Shown here piece after piece: positions 1 through 5,441 of a stretch of DNA of 5,970 nucleotides. Source of the stretch: an uncultured Gammaproteobacteria bacterium (GTDB lineage: Bacteria > Pseudomonadota > Gammaproteobacteria > Ga0077536); NCBI GenBank assembly GCA_903866355.1, contig CAIPNE010000280.1:1-5970 (forward strand). Reading direction: 5' to 3'. The translations under genes were made by a program, and so were the position numbers. The notes below the pieces were generated by a model. The model did not search any database. It saw only the letters and a list, made by a program, of their open reading frames with translations, and was not told the DNA's origin. Position 1 is the first letter of the stretch. Each line of letters begins with the position of its first letter.

Positions 1-1080
1 CGTGCTGATCTTCTGCATGATGCCAGCGAGTTCAGCGGGTTGAGCAAGACCCGCCAGTAGTAGACGCTTAGTGGCGTTGGCGTAGTTAGCGATTGCGGCC
101 AATGGTTGATTCAGCTCATGCGCAATGCCGCTGACCATCTCACCTAAGGTGCCCAGCCGGTTGACATGGGCTAGGCGCGCCCGCAATTCCCCAATCTCGA
201 GTGCGGCAGTGTCTAACGCGCTGAGGTCCACCACTTTGCTGATGATCTGTCGCACTTTCTGGTGGTCGTCGAGGGTTGCGCCGACAAATAGCCTGCCGCG
301 AAACATACCGCCATCGCGTTTTTGAAAACGCATAATACAATCTGCGCCTGTGCCGAATTCAAGAGTTTTACCAAACAACACCGCTGCGGCGGCGCAATCC
401 TCGATGAACACGATTCGGTTAATTATCTCGCGGAAGCCTAGCGTGTGGAGCTCCTCGTTGGTGAAGCCGAAGAGCGCTTCAAAAGACCCATTAGCAGTGT
501 GACGCATCGCTTCGACGTCGGTAATTAAAATAGCCGTGGGCGTGTTCTCAAACAACGCGAAGTGTTCCCCAAGGTTTCTCCGGATTGCCTCGTCGTGCGC
601 ATGAAGTTCAGAGACGTCGCGCAGGATGCCGACGAACCCGTGCTCGTTGCCGTACTTGAACTCGCCAACCGACAGATGAATTGGGAATTGCCGACCAGTC
701 CGGTGCTGCCCTAGGACGTCGCGGCCCTTACCGATGATGTTCGGATGGCCTGTCGAGTGGTAGCGCTGAAGGTAGTGGTTATGTTCTTTGCCGACGGCCG
801 TTGGCATCAGAACGCTCACATTCTGCCCAATGATTTCAGTTGCCACGTAGCCAAACAGACACTCCGCCATGTGGTTGAAGCGGGTGATCAAGCCGTTTGC
901 GTCAATCAGGATCATGGCATCGGCGGCGGCATCCAGCAGTGCACCGAGTTGATCGGTGGCCGCTGGAACAGCATCGCGTCCTAGCACTTGGGACTGCAAG
1001 GGATGAGTCTGCTGGGCGATGTCGTTGTTGCTGACTTCTATCAAGGTACTCTGCCCAACGTGTCCTGCAGCCTGCAGCAT
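1..1080 (-). CDS. FixL-like PAS-PAS sensor histidine kinase (C-terminus beyond window)
   Basis: Oxygen/redox-type two-component sensor kinase, 360 codons visible with no stop, running off the left edge. The first PAS domain spans about residues 45-158 and is of FixL type (DAMILID at the start, LFGY, IIGQNVSVLMP, FVGILRDV at the end). A second, more divergent PAS spans about 165-275. HisKA follows at about 300-360, with RLGTLGEMVSGIAHELNQP; His321 is the predicted phosphoacceptor. The HATPase domain must lie outside the window. No membrane segment is visible, so it is probably cytoplasmic. In PAS1, H100, R106 and R120 fall in the same register as the haem-ligand His200 and the distal Arg206/Arg220 of Bradyrhizobium FixL, which suggests haem-based oxygen sensing (inference). 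The start is the only ATG/GTG/TTG downstream of an in-frame stop at 1108-1110; its ribosome site is weak. A partner response regulator would be expected further left. Kinase identity is very secure; the ligand is not proven. Confidence 0.95.
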   Translation of the reverse strand, partial: MLQAAGHVGQSTLIEVSNNDIAQQTHPLQSQVLGRDAVPAATDQLGALLDAAADAMILIDANGLITRFNHMAECLFGYVATEIIGQNVSVLMPTAVGKEHNHYLQRYHSTGHPNIIGKGRDVLGQHRTGRQFPIHLSVGEFKYGNEHGFVGILRDVSELHAHDEAIRRNLGEHFALFENTPTAILITDVEAMRHTANGSFEALFGFTNEELHTLGFREIINRIVFIEDCAAAAVLFGKTLEFGTGADCIMRFQKRDGGMFRGRLFVGATLDDHQKVRQIISKVVDLSALDTAALEIGELRARLAHVNRLGTLGEMVSGIAHELNQPLAAIANYANATKRLLLAGLAQPAELAGIMQKIST

Positions 1081-1335
1081 ATATCCGCATGACCTGCACC
1101 TGCAAACCTAGGTCGCGGCGGCGCCTCCCAAAATTTCTGGGCCGCCAAGCTTGGAAAATCGGTCACCGCATAGAAGATCCTGATCTTTACCACCACCCAG
1201 GATCTCCCTTGGGCAATATGGGCAAGGATCCGCTAGTTGCCCGGTGCTTAATGTAGATCAATAAAGGTTAATCACCGTCGGGTTAGGGTGCCACCAGAAC
1301 AGTGATGCACTTTGGGATAAAGGGAGAAAAATAGA
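1081..1335. other. Divergent intergenic control region
   Basis: This 255-bp gap separates the leftward kinase from the rightward 88-aa gene. I see no gene in it. It holds several short symmetric elements: CCAAGCTTGG at 1145-1154, AAGATC-CT-GATCTT at 1174-1187, and GGGCAA at 1211-1216 and 1220-1225 facing TTGCCC at 1237-1242. An FNR-type box follows at 1248-1261. The kinase promoter itself could not be picked out. Confidence 0.6.
1248..1289 (+). promoter_or_regulatory. FNR/ANR-type box with class II spacing to a -10
   Basis: TTAAT-GTAG-ATCAA at 1248-1261 matches the FNR/ANR consensus TTGAT-N4-ATCAA at 9 of 10 positions. A gap of 22 nt leads to TAGGGT (1284-1289), a weak -10 of the TAnnnT form. 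That is the spacing of class II FNR activation (box centred at -41.5) and puts the start near 1296, giving a leader of about 40 nt to the ATG at 1336. The site and spacing are seen in the sequence; activation by an FNR-family protein is inferred. Confidence 0.55.
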
Positions 1336-1602
1336 ATGTCTAAGCAGGATATCGATGAACTCGTCGAATCATTGACCCGCGACCGCGATGAGCTCCGTTT
1401 GCAATTCCATCTATTTAAATCCGAAGTTCGTGACGAATGGGCAGAAGTCGAAAAGAAATGGGCCAATTTTCATCGCCAAGCCAGCGTGACGAGCGCGGCG
1501 GCCGGCGAAGCGGCAGGTGAGATCGGTGCTGCGGTGCGCTTGCTTGGCGAAGAAACCCGAGCTGGCTATCGAAAAATTCGCGGGTCCCTCAAGGCGCCTT
1601 AA
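1336..1602 (+). CDS. Small acidic coiled-coil protein of unknown function, 88 aa
   Basis: I cannot assign a function. The protein is highly charged and predicted to be almost entirely helical. Residues 3-48 form a heptad-like coiled coil rich in Asp, Glu, Arg and Lys (for example DIDELVESLTRDRDEL). A small-residue stretch (about 50-66, rich in Ala and Gly) leads into an amphipathic helix (67-85, VRLLGEETRAGYRKIRGSL). There is no signal peptide or membrane segment, so it is likely cytoplasmic. A good ribosome site (AGGGAG, 1321-1326, spacer 9) supports the ATG start. It is monocistronic, diverges from the kinase, and sits behind an FNR-type box. This suggests a low-oxygen or stress-induced protein, but that rests on context only. 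The reading frame is real with high confidence; its role is unknown. Confidence 0.85.
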   Translation: MSKQDIDELVESLTRDRDELRLQFHLFKSEVRDEWAEVEKKWANFHRQASVTSAAAGEAAGEIGAAVRLLGEETRAGYRKIRGSLKAP

Positions 1603-1615
1603 GGATCGCATAAGC

Positions 1616-1634
1616 GGGTGATCAGGCCCTTTTT
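1616..1634 (+). terminator. Weak intrinsic terminator candidate
   Basis: Thirteen nt after the stop of the 88-aa gene, GGGT (1616-1619) can pair with GCCC (1626-1629) across the loop GATCAG, followed directly by TTTTT. The stem is only 4 bp with one wobble pair, so this is a tentative call based on position and the T-run. Confidence 0.35.
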
Positions 1635-1766
1635 ATATGGGCTGGGTGTCTTCTGGCTTGCAGATTAGCGACGGCGACGAGAATTGGCGTGCTCCCCGGG
1701 ATCCAACGGGCGGTCTGGCGGCGCGCGCCATTAGGTATGGGTGGGCGGTGGTTCTGTCGCGCTAGC

Positions 1767-1785
1767 TCGCCTACTTGGCAGGCGA
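1767..1785. repeat. Inverted repeat TCGCCT/AGGCGA in the convergent gap
   Basis: TCGCCT (1767-1772) and AGGCGA (1780-1785) form a perfect 6-bp stem with a 7-nt loop. It lies between the 3' ends of the convergent 88-aa gene and clsB-like gene. It has no T-run and could be a bidirectional transcription barrier or simply chance. The rest of 1603-1845 shows no gene. Confidence 0.35.
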
Positions 1786-1810
1786 TCCTGATGCTGCGCA
1801 CATAGCTTAG

Positions 1811-1828
1811 GCGCGCCGCAGAGCGCGC
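1811..1828 (-). terminator. GC-rich hairpin after the clsB-like gene
   Basis: GCGCGC (1811-1816) and GCGCGC (1823-1828) are self-complementary and form a 6-bp all-GC stem with a 6-nt loop, beginning 17 nt beyond the leftward stop at 1846. No T-tract follows on the minus strand, so it is not a canonical intrinsic terminator. It may protect the 3' end of the message or slow the polymerase. Confidence 0.3.
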
Positions 1829-1845
1829 AGTTTGGGCGTGATCGC

Positions 1846-3009
1846 TTAGAGTTCATCGCGCGTTGCAAAGCCTGTCAGGCCGATTAAAAAACGGCCAAGT
1901 CTATAGATGGCCCAAGCCCGCAGCCGCTCGTAGCAAGAGCGATGGTTCGTGATGTCTAGAGTAATAGGCTGCGAGCGTTCAGCGATAGCCAGAGCAAGGC
2001 TTTTTCGCAAGGTTTCGACGAGTGTTAAATCGTGAACAATCACATTGGCCTCGCGGCACAGCCACAAGCTGAAGGGGTCAATATTAGAAGACCCAACGGT
2101 GGCCCAGTGGTCGTCGACTACGGCAACCTTGGCGTGTAGATGCGCTGGCGAGTATTCAAAAATTTCGATGCCGCCTTTGATGAGGCTAACGTATAGCGCT
2201 TGGGTTGCGTAATAAATCAAGAGATGGTCTGGCCGTCCTTGGAGTAACAGACGCACACGAACGCCGCGCGATGCGGCCGCGAGCAAGGCGTGGCGAATGC
2301 GCCGTCCCGGCAAGAAATAGGCGTTAGCGATGACAATTTCCCGTGCCGCGCTGTGCACGGCAACGACGTAGGCGTCTTCTATTCGACGGCGGTTGAGCCA
2401 ATTGTCTCGGATCAGAAAGTGCGCTAGCTGACCGTTCGGCCGTGAGGGTGGCGGTAAGGACCTTCTCATTCTCGAATGAACGCTGTGCGTGAAATTCGTC
2501 AATTCGGTCAAGAGCCAGAGCCGCCGCATGGCGCGGTGCATATCCCCTACTAAGGGCCCTTCGACCTTGACCGCAAAATCGTAGCGGGGCGGATCTGTGC
2601 CGGCGTTATCGCGATCGTCCTTAAGATTAATGCCACCGCAGAACGCTAGCCGGCCATCGATGACCACCAATTTTCGGTGCAAACGTCGAAGATGATCACG
2701 ATACAAGGAAAATCGTTTGGGCGACGGCCGGTAGATGAGGATCTGCACCCCAGCGGCTAGCAGGACAGCGCTTAAGGCGGGCGCGAGATTGTTAGAACCA
2801 TAACCATCGATTAACACGCGAGCCACCACGCCACGCTGAGCGGCGCGGGCGATGGTCTGGGCAATCCGCCGCCCAATGGCATCATCGGCAAAAATGTAGG
2901 TTTCAATATGGACCTCGCGCGTAGCGTGGTCGATCGCCGCTTCCAAACTTGGGAAGAATTCGTCCCCTGTTTCGAGGAGGGAGATGTGATTACCCTCGCG
3001 CGCTGTCAT
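1846..3009 (-). CDS. clsB: ClsB-type cardiolipin synthase (phospholipase D superfamily)
   Basis: Predicted to join phosphatidylglycerol molecules into cardiolipin at the cytoplasmic membrane, as E. coli ClsB (YbhO) does. Both PLD catalytic motifs (HxKx4D) are intact: H111-K113-D118 within HRKLVVIDG, followed by CGGINL, and H292-K294-D299 within HAKVAVVDDHWATVGSSNID. Other ClsB-like stretches are LIDGYGS (67-72), EGPLVGD (150-156) and REIVIANAYFLPG (223-235). At 387 aa it is a little shorter than E. coli ClsB (413 aa). It has no N-terminal membrane helices, unlike ClsA, which argues for the ClsB class. Its ATG overlaps the stop of the upstream EEP gene by 4 bp (ATGA), so the two are co-transcribed and probably translationally coupled. 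This is the E. coli ybhP-ybhO order. Superfamily is certain; exact substrate preference is inferred. Confidence 0.93.
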   Translation of the reverse strand: MTAREGNHISLLETGDEFFPSLEAAIDHATREVHIETYIFADDAIGRRIAQTIARAAQRGVVARVLIDGYGSNNLAPALSAVLLAAGVQILIYRPSPKRFSLYRDHLRRLHRKLVVIDGRLAFCGGINLKDDRDNAGTDPPRYDFAVKVEGPLVGDMHRAMRRLWLLTELTNFTHSVHSRMRRSLPPPSRPNGQLAHFLIRDNWLNRRRIEDAYVVAVHSAAREIVIANAYFLPGRRIRHALLAAASRGVRVRLLLQGRPDHLLIYYATQALYVSLIKGGIEIFEYSPAHLHAKVAVVDDHWATVGSSNIDPFSLWLCREANVIVHDLTLVETLRKSLALAIAERSQPITLDITNHRSCYERLRAWAIYRLGRFLIGLTGFATRDEL

Positions 3010-3755
3010 GCGGTTCGGCTCAGCGTGGCTGACAGCGCGACATGGTCGGACAAGCGTGCAGCGTGGGGCCCCAGATGCACTTGGGCCGACGCCACGCGGA
3101 AGCCGCGAGTATAAATGCGGTCCAGTGGGAGCAATGGCAGGCCAGCGGGAAAACTGCGGGCCGCGCGGCCGGTGGTTTGTTCAAACACTTCTATGAGCCC
3201 CAGTTCGCCCGCGAGGCGATGGCTTGCCTGTTGATTCCAGTCGTTGAAATCCCCCGCCACTATCAGTGGCGCGGTCGTCGGCACCAGGTCGGCGACTCGG
3301 CCACACAGCTGCGTTATCTGGCGCTGCCGCCAATTTTGGAAGAGTCCAAAATGCACATTGATGCAATGCAACGCCTCGGGCCAACCTGGGATTTCGATTT
3401 CGCAGTGAAGCAGACCGCGTTGTTCGTGCCGCGATTGGGAAATATTTATGTTTTCAAAACGTAGGATAGGATACTTCGACAGCACGGCGTTGCCGTGATG
3501 ACCGTCGTCGTAAACCGCGTTACGCCCGTACGCAAACTCGCTCCAGAGCGTGTCCGCTAAGAATTCATACTGGGGCGCCGTGGGCCAAGTGGGGTATCGC
3601 CGGGAGCGGTGGAGGGATAAACCCTGCACTTCTTGCAGAAATACCACATCACTCGCGAGCCGCTGCAACTCAGTACGCAGAACATGCACCGTTGGGCCCC
3701 GCCGGGAGGAATGGCCTTTGTGAATGTTAAAGGTTGAAATGTGCAGGTCTGGCAT
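3006..3755 (-). CDS. ybhP: Endonuclease/exonuclease/phosphatase family protein, YbhP-like
   Basis: A 249-aa metal-dependent phosphoesterase of the EEP (DNase I-like) fold. The family's catalytic set is visible in order: N10 in STFNIHKG, E42 in FLQEVQG, HHGNAVLS (86-93), H135 in NVHFG, D169 and N171 in AGDFND, D212 in LDRIY, and D237-H238 in LSDH. No signal peptide is evident, so it is likely cytoplasmic. The fold covers nucleases and phosphoinositide or sphingolipid phosphodiesterases, and the true substrate of YbhP proteins is unknown. Pairing with a cardiolipin synthase favours a lipid-linked phosphodiester, but this is inference. It is the first gene of the unit and overlaps clsB by 4 bp. 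The ATG gives the family's usual start just before the first beta strand; I see only a weak ribosome site and no clear promoter. Confidence 0.9.
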   Translation of the reverse strand: MPDLHISTFNIHKGHSSRRGPTVHVLRTELQRLASDVVFLQEVQGLSLHRSRRYPTWPTAPQYEFLADTLWSEFAYGRNAVYDDGHHGNAVLSKYPILRFENINISQSRHEQRGLLHCEIEIPGWPEALHCINVHFGLFQNWRQRQITQLCGRVADLVPTTAPLIVAGDFNDWNQQASHRLAGELGLIEVFEQTTGRAARSFPAGLPLLPLDRIYTRGFRVASAQVHLGPHAARLSDHVALSATLSRTA

Positions 3756-4240
3756 AGTTAAAACACTCTACGGGGTGGCTAGGTATTCAGCTAGAACGCG
3801 GGAGGTCCGCCAAGCAATGGCCTTTTCGTTCCGAAAGGCGACCGGTAGGCGGCAGGAGGACCCAGACTAAAAGGACAGGCGAGAGTGTCAGGCCGGGACG
3901 GTGCCCCACCAGCCATCACGATAGTTCAACGAAATCGCGGCTTCGTTCGACCTGCCCAAGGTGTTCGAGGCCAGCGAGACACAGCGCTAGACCCAGTTGA
4001 GGAACTGCTGGGAACGTGCCAAATCCCCTCTGAGCACGAAAATAGCGCAACGGGCACTCTCCCTTTTTAGCGCCGCGATAGCGCAGGTCGGTCGAGGGGA
4101 TGGCGGCGCCTTGTGCTTAAGTCAAAAAAGGAGGGGCTTGGCGCTGGCCCACTCACTCTCAAGAAAACCGGAAGTTTGGCACGCCATCCCAAAGACCAGT
4201 GGTCGTCGGCAAAGGGCCTGTGGATACGGCATCGAAATAC
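3756..4240. other. Long gap without an intact gene
   Basis: These 485 bp separate the ybhP-clsB pair from the small-membrane-protein operon. No convincing complete gene is visible on either strand. It contains a hairpin at 3820-3839 and a possible decayed reading frame from 3925. The ybhP promoter should lie in the left part but no recognisable -35/-10 pair or FNR-type box was found. No T-tailed terminator was seen for the operon ending at 4241. Confidence 0.5.
3820..3839. repeat. Hairpin upstream of ybhP
   Basis: GCCTTT (3820-3825) pairs with AAAGGC (3834-3839). With one bulged T, an inner CG/CG pair closes a TTC loop, making a stem of 8 bp. It sits 65-84 bp upstream of the ybhP ATG and could be in its leader or mark an operator. 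No T-run follows on either strand. Confidence 0.35.
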
Positions 4241-4266
4241 TTAGGAATTCTTCACGCGCAGACTAG
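3925..4266 (+). pseudogene. Possible decayed reading frame of unknown origin
   Basis: One plus-strand frame carries a protein-like, GC3-rich stretch (FNEIAASFDLPKVFEASETQ, 3925-3984). It is bounded by in-frame TAG codons at 3922-3924 and 3988-3990. Reading through the second stop, the same frame stays open to 4266, beginning TQLRNCWERAKSPLSTKIAQ. The first part resembles a helical, phasin-like N-terminus in style, but I cannot make a firm family match and codon bias fades downstream. The 3' end overlaps the stop of the minus-strand gene at 4241. It may be a remnant of a lost gene or chance. Confidence 0.2.
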
Positions 4267-4471
4267 GCCAGTTGGCCAAAGCAATAAAATACAGCAGGAC
4301 GAGCGGGGCAATGGGCAAAACAGCGAGCAGGCCCCACCCAGGGCTATAGCCTGCTTTTTTTAGAATGAATGCGAAGGGCAACACAATCCCCACCAGCAAA
4401 GCGAGGATTATCATCGCAACGAATGTCCCTGTAGGGGCAGTGCGCATCACGGAATGCATCATTTCGTGCAT
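4241..4471 (-). CDS. Small two-helix membrane protein of unknown function, 76 aa
   Basis: A short N-terminal segment rich in Met and His (MHEMMHSVM) precedes two predicted membrane helices, at about 16-37 (FVAMIILALLVGIVLPFAFI) and 46-66 (WGLLAVLPIAPLVLLYFIAL). The linker LKKAGYSPG between them carries positive charge, as does the tail after NWP (RVKNS). The topology is therefore ambiguous. The KAGYSPGWGLLA...NWP pattern recalls small inner-membrane proteins of the DUF805 kind, but I cannot assign a family. The ribosome site GGAG lies 9 nt before the ATG. It follows the coiled-coil gene by 33 bp on the same strand, so the two probably form an operon. Confidence 0.75.
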   Translation of the reverse strand: MHEMMHSVMRTAPTGTFVAMIILALLVGIVLPFAFILKKAGYSPGWGLLAVLPIAPLVLLYFIALANWPSLRVKNS

Positions 4472-4504
4472 GATAAATTTCTCCGGTTTTGCGTTGTGGG
4501 ATGG

Positions 4505-5038
4505 CTAATTCGTATCGCCATTCTTGGGTTTTTTAACGGGCTTTTCTGCCGGTGAAAGGCGCGCGGTCACGCGCTCAATGGCGCTGTGCAGGTCATCAAA
4601 AAAAACCAGTGTATGGTCGCGCACTTCTTGCCACGTCTGGGCGCTGAGATCGTGTAATGCCGCGAGCTTTTGTTTGGCCTCATCGCGTTTTAGCGAAAGC
4701 GACGCAATTTGGTCATGCAATTCCGCGCCCAGTTTGTCGCGAGCACCCCGGGTTGCCGCGGTGAGTGCCGCGAGTTTCTGATCCCAGTCGTTGATTCGTT
4801 TTTCGAGACGCTGAAGCAGTGACTGTTTTTCGGCGGCAACCTCTTCAGCAGCTTTTTGCACTAAAAGAGTGTCCACTTCGGCCTCGGATGCCAGCCAGTC
4901 TGCCTGCGGGTCGCCGGCGCTGAATCCGCGCCATTCCGCGCGGTAATAAGCAGCTTCTGCGATCATTTTTTCGCGCTCTTGGGAAACCGAATGCCGTGCT
5001 TCGGAAGGTCCGTCAGTGGTGGTGGATTGCGAGGTCAT
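4505..5038 (-). CDS. DUF2934-like coiled-coil protein, 177 aa
   Basis: No known function. Residues about 20-57 (EREKMIAEAAYYRAEWRGF, then AGDPQADWLASEAEV) match the style of the short DUF2934 domain, in which a helix is followed by a D/WL.AEAE helix. Residues about 60-160 form a long charged coiled coil rich in Ala, Glu, Lys and Leu. The C-terminal tail is lysine- and proline-rich (PAEKPVKKPKNGDTN). There is no signal peptide or membrane helix. It could be a scaffold, or a cytoplasmic partner of the two-helix membrane protein encoded 33 bp downstream. The ATG has an AGGGAA-type ribosome site about 8 nt upstream. Two FNR-type boxes lie upstream and point to low-oxygen expression (inference). 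Confidence 0.85.
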   Translation of the reverse strand: MTSQSTTTDGPSEARHSVSQEREKMIAEAAYYRAEWRGFSAGDPQADWLASEAEVDTLLVQKAAEEVAAEKQSLLQRLEKRINDWDQKLAALTAATRGARDKLGAELHDQIASLSLKRDEAKQKLAALHDLSAQTWQEVRDHTLVFFDDLHSAIERVTARLSPAEKPVKKPKNGDTN

Positions 5039-5075
5039 TTGGCGTGATTCCCTTGTGAGTAAAGCCTTGGTAAAA

Positions 5076-5117
5076 ATTCTGAATTAAAGGTTTTAAAACT
5101 GCTTTGATCTACGTCAA
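5076..5117 (-). promoter_or_regulatory. FNR/ANR-type box and -10 for the coiled-coil operon
   Basis: On the plus strand the box reads TTGAT-CTAC-GTCAA (5104-5117), a good FNR/ANR/DNR-type site. Reading leftward, 22 nt separates it from CAGAAT (5081-5076), which matches 4 of 6 positions of a -10. This is class II spacing and places the start near 5069, about 31 nt before the ATG at 5038. Which family member binds (FNR, ANR or DNR) cannot be told from the site. Confidence 0.6.
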
Positions 5118-5193
5118 CCACAGTGGATCACAACGCCTTCTAGAAGCCTGCAAAGCGCTATGCTCGCCTCGGCAGCGCCAGCCGCGCGCGGGG

Positions 5194-5235
5194 ATTTTGA
5201 GCCATCTTCGTGTCATTAAAATTGATCGCCATCAA
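5194..5235 (-). promoter_or_regulatory. Possible second, leftward use of the palindromic FNR box
   Basis: The palindromic box at 5222-5235 also has a -10-like CAAAAT (5199-5194) exactly 22 nt away on the minus strand. A start near 5187 would make a longer second transcript for the coiled-coil operon. This is weaker than the rightward reading because a dedicated box lies nearer the gene. Confidence 0.3.
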
Positions 5236-5263
5236 TTGCTGTGAGCCCGCCCGTGGCTACAGT
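5222..5263 (+). promoter_or_regulatory. Perfect FNR box with class II promoter toward the Cu-ATPase
   Basis: TTGAT-CGCC-ATCAA (5222-5235) matches the FNR consensus at all 10 positions, and the symmetry extends to AATTGAT/ATCAATT (5220-5237). After a 22-nt gap, TACAGT (5258-5263) matches the -10 consensus at 4 of 6 positions. The start would be near 5270, giving a leader of about 158 nt to the ATG at 5428. Confidence 0.65.
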
Positions 5264-5291
5264 GGTGCTAGGTCAGTAGTGGTAGAACTAG

Positions 5292-5441
5292 ATGTTTTTT
5301 TTGGCGGTGGCCGCAGCCAGTCAGTGGTGTGCTGATAGCGCATTTAAATTCTCCAATGCGGGAGGGTTCGCGACCCTCCCTGCGCCGGGACCTCATGACC
5401 GGCGCGAGCTGTCTGAGTTGGAAACTGATGGACGGGGTTAA
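5292..5441 (+). CDS. Possible 49-aa small ORF in the ATPase leader
   Basis: A short ORF starts at ATG 5292, about 22 nt after the predicted transcription start, and ends at TAA 5439-5441. It thus overlaps the ATPase ATG at 5428 by 14 nt in another frame. Its N-terminus is hydrophobic (MFFLAVAAASQWCADSAFKF) and the rest is polar. The ribosome site is poor and I recognise no family. It could be a leader peptide coupling translation to the ATPase, or chance. Confidence 0.2.
   Translation: MFFLAVAAASQWCADSAFKFSNAGGFATLPAPGPHDRRELSELETDGRG
5360..5380 (+). repeat. Strong hairpin in the Cu-ATPase leader
   Basis: GGGAGGGT (5360-5367) and ACCCTCCC (5373-5380) form a perfect 8-bp, GC-rich stem with loop TCGCG. 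It is 15 nt before the alternative ATG at 5395 and 48 nt before the ATG at 5428. No T-run follows, so it is not an intrinsic terminator. It could affect mRNA stability or translation. Confidence 0.5.

Larger units (their letters stand above)
5039..5427. other. Divergent control region between coiled-coil operon and Cu-ATPase
   Basis: This 389-bp gap holds two FNR-type boxes (5104-5117 and 5222-5235), a 10-bp palindrome CTTCTAGAAG (5137-5146), and an 8-T tract (5295-5302). It also has a strong hairpin (5360-5380) and a possible 49-codon ORF (5292-5441). No larger gene is supported on either strand. Confidence 0.6.

Noticed and set aside
745..1105. Short ORFs on both strands within the kinase
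   Set aside because: The continuous minus-strand frame from 1080 to 1 encodes well-matched PAS and HisKA sequence, so these are shadows.
3042..3464. 140-codon plus-strand ORF
   Set aside because: It lies wholly opposite the ybhP-like gene, whose catalytic motifs are intact, and its own translation shows no recognisable domain.
3885..4070. 61-codon plus-strand ORF starting GTG
   Set aside because: No domain or codon bias; the neighbouring frame from 3925 looks more protein-like, and even that is doubtful.
5395..5427. CueR/MerR-type operator near the ATPase start
   Set aside because: The sequence around CCTCATGACCGG and GAGCTGTC lacks the dyad and the long -35/-10 spacer expected of a CueR site.
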